The position numbers were made by a program, and so were the translations under genes. Below, one piece after another: positions 45,440-55,742 of a stretch of 64,000 nucleotides of DNA. Source of the stretch: Qipengyuania xiapuensis (lineage in GTDB: Bacteria > Pseudomonadota > Alphaproteobacteria > Sphingomonadales > Sphingomonadaceae); assembly GCF_019711395.1 (NCBI RefSeq), contig NZ_JAIGNL010000002.1:310001-374000 (forward strand). The letters are read 5' to 3'. The notes below the pieces were generated by a model that was given only the letters and a program-made list of their open reading frames with translations, did no database searches and had not been told where the DNA came from. How positions within the stretch are numbered: position 1 is the stretch's first letter; each line of letters starts with the position of its first letter.

Positions 45440-46468
45440 ATGCGTATATTGATGGCTGGAGCGGCAGCGCTCGCCCTCGCAGCGAGCGGAGCTGTCGCGC
45501 AAGGTAATGGAAATGGCAAAGGCAACGGCGGCAACAAGGCCGCTGCCAGCCAGAGCCAGGGCACCGAGCGCGGGAATCGCGGCGGAAATGACCGGCAGGA
45601 ACGCCGGGCCGAACGCCGCGAGGAACGGCAGGACCGCCGGGCAGACCGGATGGAAGACCGCCGCGACCGCGCAGCCGATCGCAGTGAAGAACGCCGCGAC
45701 CGGCAGGCGGACCGCCGCGAGGATTATCGCGACAATCGCGCCGATCGCATCGAGGATTATCGCGACCGCCGCGCCGACCGGAACGAGAACCGGGGCGATG
45801 GGCGTATTCGCTACGGCGATCGTGACGACCCGCGGATCATCCGTGAAATCCGTGACTACGGCTGGCTGGCGCAGGATCGCTCGCGCGGCCTGATCGACGG
45901 TTGCCCGCCGGGTCTCGCCAAGAAGCGCAACGGCTGCAATCCTCCGGGGCAGGTCCGCGATCGCTACGAACGCACCCTTTTCGGGGACCGTTACCGGCCC
46001 TCGCTGTTCGGCCTCTCTAATTATCGCCGCGGCGACTATTACTACAACGACGGCTATCTCGTGCGTTACGGCGACAGCGGTATTTCGGGCTGGGTCCCGC
46101 TGCTGGCAGGCGCTCTTGGCATCGGCAACGTCTGGCCCAGCGGCTATCGCAGCTACGAAGTGCCCCGCTATTACGTCGACTACTACAACCTCGGCGGGCG
46201 TGATCGCTATCGCTATGCCGACAACGTCATCTACCGGGTCAATCCCGAAGACGCCGCGATCACCTCGATCGCCGCGCTGATTACCGGTGACGAGTTCACG
46301 GTCGGCCAGCCGATGCCTTCTGGCTACGACGTCTACAACGTGCCCTATGGCTATCGTGACCGGTATTACGACAGCCCCGAGTACATGTACCGCTATTCGG
46401 ACGGCTACGTTTACCAGATCGACCCCGAAACGCGCCTGGTCGCCGCTGCGATCGACCTGCTGATCTGA
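45440..46468 (+). CDS. Secreted RcnB-like protein with Arg/Asp repeats
   Basis: The start ATG 45440 follows AAAGGAG. The 342-residue chain has a signal peptide (residues 1-20, cut near AVAQG), a Gly/Asn linker, an Arg/Asp/Glu-rich repeat block (60-114), and a C-terminal part with repeated Tyr-rich units. Examples of the units are DGYLVRYGD, YRYADNVIYRVNPED and YRYSDGYVYQIDPET, similar to the RcnB (nickel/cobalt homeostasis) family. The basic-acidic repeat is likely disordered or coiled in the periplasm. Family members are periplasmic; metal function here is uncertain. Confidence 0.7.
   Translation: MRILMAGAAALALAASGAVAQGNGNGKGNGGNKAAASQSQGTERGNRGGNDRQERRAERREERQDRRADRMEDRRDRAADRSEERRDRQADRREDYRDNRADRIEDYRDRRADRNENRGDGRIRYGDRDDPRIIREIRDYGWLAQDRSRGLIDGCPPGLAKKRNGCNPPGQVRDRYERTLFGDRYRPSLFGLSNYRRGDYYYNDGYLVRYGDSGISGWVPLLAGALGIGNVWPSGYRSYEVPRYYVDYYNLGGRDRYRYADNVIYRVNPEDAAITSIAALITGDEFTVGQPMPSGYDVYNVPYGYRDRYYDSPEYMYRYSDGYVYQIDPETRLVAAAIDLLI
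45617..45781 (+). repeat. Five 33-bp (11-residue) coding repeats
   Basis: Residues 60-114 of the RcnB-like protein are five units of 11: REERQDRRADR, MEDRRDRAADR, SEERRDRQADR, REDYRDNRADR and IEDYRDRRADR. At DNA level GAGGATTATCGCGAC is repeated exactly at 45719 and 45752, 33 bases apart, so the last two copies arose recently. Eleven-residue periods fit an extended coiled helix. Confidence 0.85.
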
Positions 46469-46479
46469 TCCGGAGAGAA

Positions 46480-47055
46480 ATGATGACGAACACCTTCGCC
46501 AAACCCTTGGTGCTGGCCGGAGCAATCGCGAGCCTCGCACTCCTTCCGGCATGCAGCGAAACGCAGCCCGGCGAAGCGACCTCCGAAACGCAAGAGGAAA
46601 CCTCGCTTACCGTGGCCGCGGCACTCGGCGGCAAACCCGACCTCGCAAGCCTCAACGGCGCAGTTTCGAACGCACAGATCACCTCGATCTTCGAGGGTTC
46701 GGCCAGCTACACGCTGCTTGCGCCCGTCGACGACGCTTTTGCAGCGCTGGGTGAACAGGGACAGGCCCTGATGACCGAGGAACAGGGGCCGGTGCTCGCC
46801 GGTGTCCTTCGCGATCACATCCTGCCCGGCCACCTCACGCCCGAAAACATCGCGGACGCGATCGAAAACCAGGGCGGTGAAGTGAAGATGACCAGCTTCG
46901 GTGGCGGGGAAGTCACGTTCTCGATGGACGGCGACACGATCGTTGCGACCAACAGCGCGGGTGAAGAAGCGCGCTTCACCGGCAGCGCAACGGCTGCGAC
47001 CAATGGCGTGATCATCCCGATCGACACCGTCCTGCTGCCCGGAGAGGCGAGCTAG
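46480..47055 (+). CDS. Fasciclin-domain lipoprotein
   Basis: The 191-residue protein has a lipoprotein signal (MTNTFAKPLVLAGAIASLALLPAC, split as FAKPLVLAGAIA and SLALLPAC) and one fasciclin (FAS1) domain. FAS1 boxes are visible as YTLLAPVDDAFAAL and, at the end, ATNGVIIPIDTVLLP. Family members mediate adhesion or surface attachment. It lies 11 bases after the RcnB-like gene, probably co-transcribed. It converges with tamB with a 6-base gap. Confidence 0.88.
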   Translation: MMTNTFAKPLVLAGAIASLALLPACSETQPGEATSETQEETSLTVAAALGGKPDLASLNGAVSNAQITSIFEGSASYTLLAPVDDAFAALGEQGQALMTEEQGPVLAGVLRDHILPGHLTPENIADAIENQGGEVKMTSFGGGEVTFSMDGDTIVATNSAGEEARFTGSATAATNGVIIPIDTVLLPGEAS

Positions 47056-47061
47056 GACGAC

Positions 47062-50000
47062 CTAGTAGTCGCGGCTGATTTCCGCGACCACGCTTTCGCG
47101 ACCGACCGTCGAAACGCTTGCCAGCAGCGAAAGCCAGCTGGTGATGCGGAATTCGAGCTCGGTCGCGCTGTAGCCCCGCCCGTCGGTGATGAGCTCGACA
47201 TAGAAGCGGCGCCCGAAGTTCTTGCCCAACGCAACGCCGGTCTGGCGGTCGAGTGCGGGATCGGCAGAGACGATCCGCAGCCGATCGAGGCCAATGGCAC
47301 TGCGCAGCTGGTTGATCGGGTCCATCCCGCCGCCGCCGCGCAGGCTCGCCACTGCCGCGCCAAGCTGCAGGGCATCGGTCGCGGATAGCGTGGTGATCGA
47401 GCCACCGAAGAGTAGCCGCGCGAGGATCTCTTCCTCGGGCAGTGCCGGATCGGAGGAGAAGGCTACCTCGGGCTGCTGCGCGCTGCCGGTCACGGTGACG
47501 ATCACGTCGGTCCCATCGCGCTCGGTTTCTGCACGGATGTCAAGGCGCGGGTCGATCGGGAGGTTCTCGTCGAAGGCAATCTCTCCGCGCGTCAACTCGA
47601 AGCGCGTGCCCGCGAAGGTGTAGTCGCCGCGGACGACCTCGGCGCTGCCGCCGATACGCGGATCGTCCGTGGTCCCGCGAAGGATGATGTCGGCGCCCCA
47701 TTCACTGTCGAGGCCCATGCCGTCGACATCGATCCTGCTGCGCCCCCTTGCATCGATCAGGTAGCGCCAGGGCCTTCCCGGCGCGACGCGCGGCGCGCGG
47801 TCGGCCGGAGCGTTGATCTCCTGCGTCGCGATTACCGGCAGGCGCATGTCCTCGGCGGCAGTCCCGAGCTCCCAGCTCGCGCGGTTGATGCGCACGCGGC
47901 CAGCAATGGTCCCGCCAAGACCGTTCGAGACGATCCTGAGCGGCCCGGTGATGGTCGCGCTGATTCCTGCGGCCTCGAGCAGGCGCGCATTGGTGGCCGC
48001 AACGCGCAGATCCAGCGTGGGACCGCGAATCTCGAGCAACCGCCCCTGGACGCGTTCGCCGAGGCCTTCGAGGTCGACGATGCCGCTACCCGTCACCGTG
48101 CCTCCGTTCGCGGTAGAGCCGGCGAAACGGGTCAGCTGGAGGCGCGAGCCTGCAAACCGCCCGCGCACGCTCACGTCGCGAATATCGGTGCCCGAAAGCG
48201 AACTTCTCACGCGCAGGTCGTCACTCGAGACGGTTCCGCGCACCCGCGGCGTGGCTAGCGAGCCGCTGGCATTGGCGGCAATCGCCACCTGTCCGGTGAG
48301 ATCGAAGGCCTCTACGGCTGCGAGGCGCCAGAGGCTTTCGGCAGCGCCCTGATAACGCAATTGCCCATCGAGACGCCCGGCGCGCAGGCGCTGCGTGAGG
48401 TCTCCGCTCGCCGGCAGGTCGGTGATCAGCGCCTGGACGCGGCCACGCCTGATGTCCTCGTTCGCGAGCACAGCGCGCGCTTCGAGGCGCTGCGGCTCGA
48501 GATTTACCAGCAGGGAGAGATCGACCGGCTTGGACGAAAGGACGAGACCCGAGCGCGTCAGGTCATCCACTTTCACGCGCGCGGTCCCCCGCGGCAATCC
48601 GCCCCGCGGACTGCTGAAATCCACCACGCCCGAAATCGTCCCGCCGAGGCCGATATCGTTGACCGCGATATCCGCGAGCGACAGCGGCATGCTGGCAAGC
48701 TTCAGTTCCAGAGCCGTTTCGTCGGGCGCGAAAATGCCCGAGGCGATGGCGGTTCCGTCACCGTAGTTGAGCTGTGTCGGTGCTAGACGCCAGCCGCCTT
48801 CTTCCCGCGCAGCAAGGACCGCGCGGCGAGGCATGGAGATTTCGCGTCCGGCAAATTGTCCCTGCGCCGCCACGGCAATACGCTGCGGCTGGAAACGGGC
48901 GTTGAGATCGAGCGCGAAGCGGTTGCCGCGCCGACCGGCAATACTGGCATCGACGCTGCCCCTGCCATCCTCGACCTCGCCGCGCGCAGCAAGACGACCG
49001 ATGAACAGCGTGCCGTACTGCAGGCCCTGTGCCGTCGCGGTGCCTGAGAAGCTCGTCGTACCGCCGCCGATCACGCCCTGCGCTTCGACCTCTCCTCGAC
49101 CGATCAGGAGCGGCGTGTCGCCCCCGAAACTGGCGTTGCGCGCGGCAAGGTCGATGTCGAGACCCTGCGCCCCGTCGCGCGGCGCCAGTCCGATGGTGCC
49201 GCTCAGGCCGCCTCCGGTCAGGCTGAGGTCGCCCCTGGCACCCCCGTCAACCAGCGTGAGGGCACCGGCCACTTCGGTATCGGAAACGGTGAGCCGCTCG
49301 ACATCGATCCGTGTCGGGCCGTCTTCCGGAGAGAAGAGCGCAAGTGCCCCTTCGAAGGGGCCGAGCGTGGAATCGCCCTCGGCATCGATCGCGAAGCCCT
49401 CTTCGCTCGGCGCGATCGCGACGCTCACATTTTCGAGACCCGTGAACGGGCGCGCAAAGACCATCTGTGCGGTCGGCGCGCCGTCCTCGATGCTGCCTTC
49501 GACCGTGAAATCGCCGTATTGCGTGTGCGTGCCCGTGCCAGCGAGCTGCGTCGTGCTTCCCTCGATCGCTCCGTTAAGAGCGACTTCGAGCTTGTCTGCG
49601 GTGATGCGCAATGCGTCGAAGTCGATCGCGGCACCGCTGCGCGTGGCAATCCCGCCGCGCACGCGGATGGCTGGCCCGGCAAGGTTTTCCAACGTTGAGT
49701 TGGTCACCGGCGCGATTCGTCCGTCGACCTGTGCCGCGACCTGCCAGCCGTTCGGCAATAGATCGAATTCAACCAGCGCCGTTCCGCCAGCCTGTCCGAC
49801 ATTCTCGAGCGGCACACCGTTTGCACGAACCGGACCGCGGATCTGGTAGCGCCCTGCATCGAGATCCCCGCGCAGCGCCAAATTTGCAGCGAGACCGCGG
49901 AAGGACAGGCGGATGTCCTCGCCGGAAAGACGGCTTCCCGAAAGCGTCAGTCGGCCACGGCCGTCACCATTGACCAGCCGCGCATCGACCAGCGCATTGC

Positions 50001-51255
50001 CGGTGTTGATCCGCTCGACCGAAAGCGCCAGCGGAAGACGCCACTGCGCGCCGTCATAGGAAAGCGTGCCGCGCTGGCGCAGGCGAGACACTTCCGCACT
50101 GCCGAGCTCGAGGTTTCCGACACGCAGGTCGTGGACGATGGCAAGATCGTCGAACGCGCCGTCGACAGTGGCCTGGAAACTGGTATTCTCGAGCCTGATA
50201 TCGGCGCCGAAGACCTCCGGGTCGCGAAGGCGGCCGGTCAGATCGAGATTGTCCACACGGTTCTGCGCAAGGTCCACGAGCCCCTCACCATCGAGCCTCA
50301 AACCGCGTCCAATCACCGTGATCGTACCGTCGAACGCGCGGTTGTCGATCGCCATGCGCGAAGAAAGGGCGACGTCATTGCCTGCCGCGCGCGCCAGAGT
50401 GCCGGAAAGGAAATCGCTCGGGTCGAGCTTGCCGAGGAGTCCGAATTGGCCAGCCCGGTTGGTGATCCTTAGCGCAGCGATCCGATCGTCTTCGGCGCGC
50501 ACGAGCAGGCCGCCCTTCCAATCGGTCCACGTGCCATCGCCTTCGAGATTCGCTTCGTAGGGACGATCGAGGCCCAGCATTCCGGCCAGTGCGCCGTCGG
50601 CCGCCGCACGCAGGTCCGCGGAAAGGTCGAAGTGATCGCCGTCGGGTTCCGCATCCAGTTTGAGGGCGAGACGGTCTTCATCGCCAAGGCTCGCGTCGGC
50701 ATCGACGAGCAGGCGTCGGTCCTCGATCTGGACTTCCGCGAGCAGGTCGGCCTGCTGCGCCTCATCGCCCGCGATGCCCGGTGCCAGCGTGAGGGCATCG
50801 ATCTCCAGCCGGTCTATCGAAATATCGAAACCCGGAAGGATCGGGCCTTCATCTTCGCTCGGGAGGAATTCGGGAATGCGCGAAAGCGTGGCACGGCGCG
50901 CGGCAAAGCTATCGATCTCGAGCCGGTTGGACAGCCATGCGCGCGGGTTCCAATCGACCTCGGCGCGCGGGATCGTGAGGAAGACACCCTCCGGGTCCGA
51001 CAAGGCGACATCATGGAGGACGGCCTCACCGTAGATATTGCCCTCGATCCGGCCGATCCGGATGTTGAGCCCGTTGGGGAATGTCTCTCGCGCGATGCGG
51101 TCGGCGAGATAGCGCTCTCCGATCGGCGTGTTGAGCAAGGCCGCAGCTGCGACGATAAGCAGCAGCAGCCCGCCCAGTATTCCGAGCGCCCACTTGCCGA
51201 TCCGGCGCCCCCGTCCCCGGCGCGGAGCTTCCGTCACTTCGGCCTCTTCCGCCAT
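47062..51255 (-). CDS. tamB: Translocation and assembly module protein TamB
   Basis: The 1,397-residue protein has an N-terminal signal anchor (residues about 20-45, KWALGILGGLLLLIVAAAALL) and a very long periplasmic beta-rich body of repeating strands, then the DUF490 C-terminal domain near the end. The C-terminal end reads LSLLASVSTVGRESVVAEISRDY. It pairs with TamA to insert outer-membrane proteins or move phospholipids across the envelope. The ATG overlaps the tamA stop as ATGA. The length is normal for the family. Confidence 0.93.
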   Translation of the reverse strand: MAEEAEVTEAPRRGRGRRIGKWALGILGGLLLLIVAAAALLNTPIGERYLADRIARETFPNGLNIRIGRIEGNIYGEAVLHDVALSDPEGVFLTIPRAEVDWNPRAWLSNRLEIDSFAARRATLSRIPEFLPSEDEGPILPGFDISIDRLEIDALTLAPGIAGDEAQQADLLAEVQIEDRRLLVDADASLGDEDRLALKLDAEPDGDHFDLSADLRAAADGALAGMLGLDRPYEANLEGDGTWTDWKGGLLVRAEDDRIAALRITNRAGQFGLLGKLDPSDFLSGTLARAAGNDVALSSRMAIDNRAFDGTITVIGRGLRLDGEGLVDLAQNRVDNLDLTGRLRDPEVFGADIRLENTSFQATVDGAFDDLAIVHDLRVGNLELGSAEVSRLRQRGTLSYDGAQWRLPLALSVERINTGNALVDARLVNGDGRGRLTLSGSRLSGEDIRLSFRGLAANLALRGDLDAGRYQIRGPVRANGVPLENVGQAGGTALVEFDLLPNGWQVAAQVDGRIAPVTNSTLENLAGPAIRVRGGIATRSGAAIDFDALRITADKLEVALNGAIEGSTTQLAGTGTHTQYGDFTVEGSIEDGAPTAQMVFARPFTGLENVSVAIAPSEEGFAIDAEGDSTLGPFEGALALFSPEDGPTRIDVERLTVSDTEVAGALTLVDGGARGDLSLTGGGLSGTIGLAPRDGAQGLDIDLAARNASFGGDTPLLIGRGEVEAQGVIGGGTTSFSGTATAQGLQYGTLFIGRLAARGEVEDGRGSVDASIAGRRGNRFALDLNARFQPQRIAVAAQGQFAGREISMPRRAVLAAREEGGWRLAPTQLNYGDGTAIASGIFAPDETALELKLASMPLSLADIAVNDIGLGGTISGVVDFSSPRGGLPRGTARVKVDDLTRSGLVLSSKPVDLSLLVNLEPQRLEARAVLANEDIRRGRVQALITDLPASGDLTQRLRAGRLDGQLRYQGAAESLWRLAAVEAFDLTGQVAIAANASGSLATPRVRGTVSSDDLRVRSSLSGTDIRDVSVRGRFAGSRLQLTRFAGSTANGGTVTGSGIVDLEGLGERVQGRLLEIRGPTLDLRVAATNARLLEAAGISATITGPLRIVSNGLGGTIAGRVRINRASWELGTAAEDMRLPVIATQEINAPADRAPRVAPGRPWRYLIDARGRSRIDVDGMGLDSEWGADIILRGTTDDPRIGGSAEVVRGDYTFAGTRFELTRGEIAFDENLPIDPRLDIRAETERDGTDVIVTVTGSAQQPEVAFSSDPALPEEEILARLLFGGSITTLSATDALQLGAAVASLRGGGGMDPINQLRSAIGLDRLRIVSADPALDRQTGVALGKNFGRRFYVELITDGRGYSATELEFRITSWLSLLASVSTVGRESVVAEISRDY

Positions 51256-53408
51256 CAGAACGCCTGCCCCAGCGATACGTATACGCCAACAGGGGCGTCG
51301 TCGGGGTCCGGGTTGAGCGGCACGCCGACATCCACGCGGATGGGCCCGAACCCGGTGTCGTAGCGCAGGCCTACGCCCGCGCCGTATTTGACGAAGCGGA
51401 AGTCTGGGGTCTCTTCAATTGAGACGGCTCCCAGGTCGAAGAAGGGAACGACGGATACGGCCCCATCGAAAAAACCTGTCTCGATGCGCGCCTCAACCGA
51501 GGCTTCAACGAGACTGCGCCCGCCGGTCGGTTCGCCGAAATCGTTCTTGGGGCCGATTGCCTGATACCCATAGCCGCGGACCGAAGCACCGCCTCCGGCA
51601 TACAGGCGCCGAGAAGGAGCAATGGCGAATAGTGGGGCGCCGATGATACTCGAGTAGCGTACGCGACCTGCTGCAATCACGCCCGACGAAACCGACTGGT
51701 AGTATGAAGCGTCGACTTGGTTCGGCAGATAATAGAACTGGTCCCCCGCCGTGCGTGCGGTGGAAGGGGCAAGAAAGCCCGTGACCCTGAAGCCCTGAGT
51801 AGGATCGAGAAGTGAATCCGTCGTGTCGATGGTCGCGCGTCCGAAGACCGCTCCGACCAAGTAGGTCTGTCGCGGCCTCGGAACGCCTCCGATGACCCTG
51901 TTGCGTTCGTCGGAGGCGAGCACGAGTGCGCCGACCGACCAACTGAGCGGTTTCTGGAACAGCAGTGTCGAGAGCCGCTCGTATGACCCCGTCACTGCGA
52001 CAGTGTTTGCATCGTATGCCACCGTATCCTGCGCGGAAGCATAGGCGTCGATCGTAAGCACCTGGTCACGACCGCCGAAGTTGTTTCGTCTGAATGTGAC
52101 GCCGGCCAGCTGCTCGCGCGTCCCGATGATGCCGCGCACCCTCAGCAGGCCTTCGGGCGGGAACAGGTTGCGATGCTCCCAGCTCGCCTGGACGCGGATA
52201 CCTTCCTCGGAGCCGTAGCCGATTGCGCCCGAGATCGTGCGCAGCTTCGCGCGTTCGAGCTCGACATCCATGTCGACCACGCCCGGCTGGTTGCCCTGTG
52301 GCGGTGTGACTTCGCGCGGAGTGACGCTGACCGAGGAAACGAGGCCTGTCGCGGTCACTGCGCGGCGCAAGTCCATGGAGAGGCTGCGCTGGTAGGTTTC
52401 GCCGGGCTCGAAGCGCGCAATCGTGCCGAGGTGTTTGCCCGAAAGGAACTTGGGGTCGCTGCTGACGACTTCCCCGAAAACATACTTGCCGCCCGGTTCG
52501 ACCTCGAGCGTGAGATCGCCTTCCTCGCGTTCATGGTCGATCAGCAGGCTTGGTTCATTGATCTCGGCAAAGGCGTAGCCGGTCTCGCCCAGCCTGCGAT
52601 CGAGCGCGAACTGTTCCTGCACGATCGTGTCGCTCTGCAGGAAGTCGCCGGATGTTATTCCGAAGGAAGCGCGCAGATCCTCGTAATCGGGCGCCTGATC
52701 GAGATTGCCTAGGTCGATCGCGCCGAAGCGATAGCGATTGCCGGGAATGACATCGAAACGCACCGTAGGCGTCTCGCTGGCGGCTTCGTCGCCGGGCTGC
52801 AGCGCGCCGATCGAGCGAATAACCTGCCCGTCATAATAGCCGTAGACGCGCAGCAAATTGCCAAGCAGTTGCTCGTCTTCGCGGGCGCGCGCTACGAGCT
52901 GGGCGATGCTCGCGTCCTCGTCCTGCAGGTTTTCGATCGTCGAGAGCGCTTCGTAACGCAGCAGGAAATCGCCGCGTTCGGAGAACGGCGGTTCGGTCTG
53001 CGGGAAACCGAGCACGAGATTGCCGTTGAGACGGACCGTCTCTGCTTCCTCGAGGTCCAGCTGTGCGCGGCCGAGGTCGAGATCGGCAAATTCGATCTCT
53101 TCTTCCGCTTCGAGCGGCTCGACATCATCGATCTCGATATCGCTCGGCCATGGCATGTCGATGCCTTCCGGGAGCTCGATCGGCGTGTCCGGATCGGGCG
53201 CGTCGTTATTGTCCGAAGCCTCTTCGCCCTCGGTACCCTGCCCTGCCCAGTCTTCGGGATTCTCGACTGCACTATCGGGAATGAGGTCTTCGAGTGCAGG
53301 AGGTGCTTCGCTGTCCTGTGCAGCAAGCGGCGCGCTGGCCACAGCCAGGGCTGCACCGCAGAGCAACAAGGATTGGCGGAGTTGGCTAGTCGGCGAGCTT
53401 GTATTCAA
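51255..53408 (-). CDS. tamA: Outer-membrane assembly protein TamA, acidic N-terminal extension
   Basis: The 717-residue product is read from the TTG at 53408, which gives a signal peptide ([31 protein letters not shown], split as [12 protein letters not shown] and [10 protein letters not shown]) with AAGGACGG upstream, and overlaps bpt by 23 bases. An acidic stretch (about 32-105, rich in Asp/Glu/Pro) precedes POTRA-like repeats and the 16-strand Omp85 barrel, with [15 protein letters not shown] near the strand VRGY motif of Omp85 proteins. The start is the least certain point; the first in-frame ATG-type start would be far downstream. Confidence 0.85.
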   Translation of the reverse strand: MNTSSPTSQLRQSLLLCGAALAVASAPLAAQDSEAPPALEDLIPDSAVENPEDWAGQGTEGEEASDNNDAPDPDTPIELPEGIDMPWPSDIEIDDVEPLEAEEEIEFADLDLGRAQLDLEEAETVRLNGNLVLGFPQTEPPFSERGDFLLRYEALSTIENLQDEDASIAQLVARAREDEQLLGNLLRVYGYYDGQVIRSIGALQPGDEAASETPTVRFDVIPGNRYRFGAIDLGNLDQAPDYEDLRASFGITSGDFLQSDTIVQEQFALDRRLGETGYAFAEINEPSLLIDHEREEGDLTLEVEPGGKYVFGEVVSSDPKFLSGKHLGTIARFEPGETYQRSLSMDLRRAVTATGLVSSVSVTPREVTPPQGNQPGVVDMDVELERAKLRTISGAIGYGSEEGIRVQASWEHRNLFPPEGLLRVRGIIGTREQLAGVTFRRNNFGGRDQVLTIDAYASAQDTVAYDANTVAVTGSYERLSTLLFQKPLSWSVGALVLASDERNRVIGGVPRPRQTYLVGAVFGRATIDTTDSLLDPTQGFRVTGFLAPSTARTAGDQFYYLPNQVDASYYQSVSSGVIAAGRVRYSSIIGAPLFAIAPSRRLYAGGGASVRGYGYQAIGPKNDFGEPTGGRSLVEASVEARIETGFFDGAVSVVPFFDLGAVSIEETPDFRFVKYGAGVGLRYDTGFGPIRVDVGVPLNPDPDDAPVGVYVSLGQAF

Positions 53409-54228
53409 GCTGGTTGCCGTCCTTGGCCGGCAGGGAATCACCGACGCGCCCTTTCCTTGCCGCGGTTGCGGTTGCGATGTGGCGCTTCTGTTCGGCTTCG
53501 GGCATGCGCTCCCATCCGCTGCGGCTGAGCCGTTCGAGCGGGCGATAGCGGACCTTGTACTGCATCCGCTCGGAGCCTTCGACCCAGTAGCCGAGATAGA
53601 CGTAGGGCAGCCCGCTGTCCGCTGCACGGCGGATGTGGTCGAGGATGATGAAATTCCCAAGCCCGGCGCGATCCTCAATTTCGGGGTCGTAGAAGCTGTA
53701 GATCATCGACAGCCCGTCACCCTGAACGTCCGTGAGGCAGGCCCCGACCAGACGGCCCGGTTCGGATCCTACTCCCGGTTCCCGATATTCAACCAAAAAG
53801 CTCGATACCGGAGTGTGTTCCACCATATCGGCGAAATCGCTTTCGTCCATCTCCGCCATGCCGCCACCGGGGTGACGTGCGGCAAGATAGCGACGAAGCA
53901 ACTCGTATTGCTCATCCGTGGCCCACGGACGGCATTCCGACACGACGAGATCGCTGTTCGCCTTGATCGTGCGCTTCTGGCTCGACGAAGGCTTGAATTC
54001 GCCCGCCACGACGCGAACCGATACGCAGGCCTGGCAGTCGAGGCAGGAGGGGCGGTAGGCGACGGTCTGGCTGCGACGGAAACCGATCCGGCCCAGCGCT
54101 TCGTTCAGCTCATCCGCATTTTCGCCGCGCAGTTCGGTGAAGACCTTCCGCTCGCTGCGGCCCGGCAGGTACGGACACGGCGCAGGGCTGGTCACGAAAA
54201 ACCGGGGGAAGCGAATGGGTGCCGTCAC
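53386..54228 (-). CDS. bpt: Aspartate/glutamate leucyltransferase (Bpt/Ate)
   Basis: Transfers Leu (or Arg) from tRNA to N-terminal Asp/Glu of proteins, marking them for ClpAP/ClpS degradation. The 280-residue product has [16 protein letters not shown] at the N-terminus and the four-Cys motif: Cys18, then [13 protein letters not shown] with Cys62, Cys65 and Cys68. Further on are RTIKAN and [21 protein letters not shown]. The start is GTG 54228. The gene leads tamA-tamB and overlaps tamA; the leader (54229-54301) probably has its promoter. Confidence 0.93.
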   Translation of the reverse strand: MTAPIRFPRFFVTSPAPCPYLPGRSERKVFTELRGENADELNEALGRIGFRRSQTVAYRPSCLDCQACVSVRVVAGEFKPSSSQKRTIKANSDLVVSECRPWATDEQYELLRRYLAARHPGGGMAEMDESDFADMVEHTPVSSFLVEYREPGVGSEPGRLVGACLTDVQGDGLSMIYSFYDPEIEDRAGLGNFIILDHIRRAADSGLPYVYLGYWVEGSERMQYKVRYRPLERLSRSGWERMPEAEQKRHIATATAARKGRVGDSLPAKDGNQLEYKLAD

Positions 54229-54318
54229 GGCTGGCAGGTCCTCTCTGAGCGACGTTCTCTAATTCGTTAACAACTCCTTTATGCATAACCCAGGTCCGGG
54301 TTTAAAGACAATTAACCA

Positions 54319-54353
54319 CGAAAAAGCGGGCGACCCGACGAGTCGCCCGCTTT
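54319..54353 (-). terminator. Rho-independent terminator of threonine ammonia-lyase
   Basis: AAAGCGGGCGAC (54323-54334) pairs with GTCGCCCGCTTT (54342-54353), a 12-bp perfect stem with a 7-base loop, and the minus strand continues TTTTTCG. It lies 25 bases after the stop at 54379. Confidence 0.85.
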
Positions 54354-54378
54354 CCGGGAGTTTCGCGCTTAAGTTTCC

Positions 54379-55632
54379 TCAGGCGAGTTCGGCCAGTTCC
54401 ACGCTGTAGCCCTTGCCTTCCAGTTCCTTCACCAGCCGGTCGATCTGCGCTCCATCGCGTGCCTCGCACTCGATTTCGGTAATCAGGCCCTTGGCAGGAA
54501 GCGTGGTGAAGATGCGCTGGTGGTAGATCTCGATGATATTGACGTTGTGCGCGTTGAATTCGCGCATCACCTTGTAAAGCGCGCCCGGGCGGTCCTGCAG
54601 AGTGATGCGCAGGCGCGCGAGGCGGCCCGAACGGGCAAGGTCGCGCACTAGGACGTTGGCGAGCAGGCGTGTGTCGATGTTGCCGCCACAAAGCACCAGC
54701 CCCACCTTCTTGCCGGCAAACTTCTCCGGATTGGAGAGCACTGCGGCAAGACCCGCAGCGCCCGCGCCCTCGACCACCGTCTTCTCGATCTGGAGCAGCA
54801 ACGAGACGGCGCGTTCGAGCTTGGGCTCACCGACCAGAAGGACTTCATCGACCAGCTCACGGATGATCTGCCGCGTGAAGGCGCCAGGTTCCTTGACCGC
54901 GATGCCTTCGGCCAGCGTGTCGCCGCCGCAGGGGCGTTCATCGCCGGTCACGGCGGAGTACATCGAGGGATAGAGCTCCGCCTGCACGCCGACCATCTGG
55001 ATGTCGGGATGAAGCGCCTTGGCAACCGTTGCCATGCCGCTCATCAATCCGCCGCCGCCGATCGGCACGACGAGACAATCGAAATCGTCCTTCAGCTCGA
55101 GCATTTCGAGCGCCACGGTGCCCTGCCCCGCGGCGACTTGCGGATCGTCGAAGGGGTGGACGAAAGTCAGCCCGCGCTCTGCCTCGAGCTCGCGTGCATG
55201 GGCATAGGCCTCGTCGAATGTCTCGCCGAACAGCACGACATTGCCGCCCACGCTCTCGGTCTGCATCACTTTCACGCTGGGCGTGGTCGAGGGCATCACG
55301 ATCGTGACCGGCACCCCGAGGCGGCGCCCGTGATAGGAAAGGCCCTGCGAATGGTTGCCTGCCGAAGCCGCGATGACACCCTTGGCCATCTGTTCTTCAG
55401 TCAGCTGCAGCAGCGCATTCAATGCGCCGCGCTCCTTGTAGGCCGCGGTAAACTGCAGGTTCTCGAACTTCAGCCAGATGTCGGCGCCGGTAATTTCGGA
55501 AAGCGTAATCGAGTGCATCATCGGAGTCTTGACCACCGCGCCTTCGATGCGCTGCGCAGCAGCGCGCACATCGTCGAGGGTCAGAAGCTCGGTCGCGCTC
55601 TGCTCGGCGCGAAGGGATGATACCTGTGTCAT
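54379..55632 (-). CDS. ilvA: Threonine ammonia-lyase with ACT domain
   Basis: PLP enzyme converting threonine to 2-oxobutyrate for isoleucine synthesis. The 417-residue chain has the PLP lysine in FTAAYKERGALN, the Gly-rich loop VPIGGGGLMSG, the ASAGNHSQGL substrate loop and a C-terminal ACT domain with ITLQDRPGALYKVM (about 330-417). It is shorter than E. coli IlvA (514), which has two regulatory ACT-like units; the single ACT unit suggests allosteric control. The start ATG 55632 is divergent from the amidohydrolase gene (110 bases). Confidence 0.94.
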   Translation of the reverse strand: MTQVSSLRAEQSATELLTLDDVRAAAQRIEGAVVKTPMMHSITLSEITGADIWLKFENLQFTAAYKERGALNALLQLTEEQMAKGVIAASAGNHSQGLSYHGRRLGVPVTIVMPSTTPSVKVMQTESVGGNVVLFGETFDEAYAHARELEAERGLTFVHPFDDPQVAAGQGTVALEMLELKDDFDCLVVPIGGGGLMSGMATVAKALHPDIQMVGVQAELYPSMYSAVTGDERPCGGDTLAEGIAVKEPGAFTRQIIRELVDEVLLVGEPKLERAVSLLLQIEKTVVEGAGAAGLAAVLSNPEKFAGKKVGLVLCGGNIDTRLLANVLVRDLARSGRLARLRITLQDRPGALYKVMREFNAHNVNIIEIYHQRIFTTLPAKGLITEIECEARDGAQIDRLVKELEGKGYSVELAELA

Positions 55633-55742
55633 GGCTTCGCCCCTACGGCGCACGTGCAAAGGACGCAATCTTGGAAAGGGTTTGCCTACGCCAAGCTATG
55701 CCTTATCGCTGGCGCCACAGATACAGATACCGGGGTCTTTCA

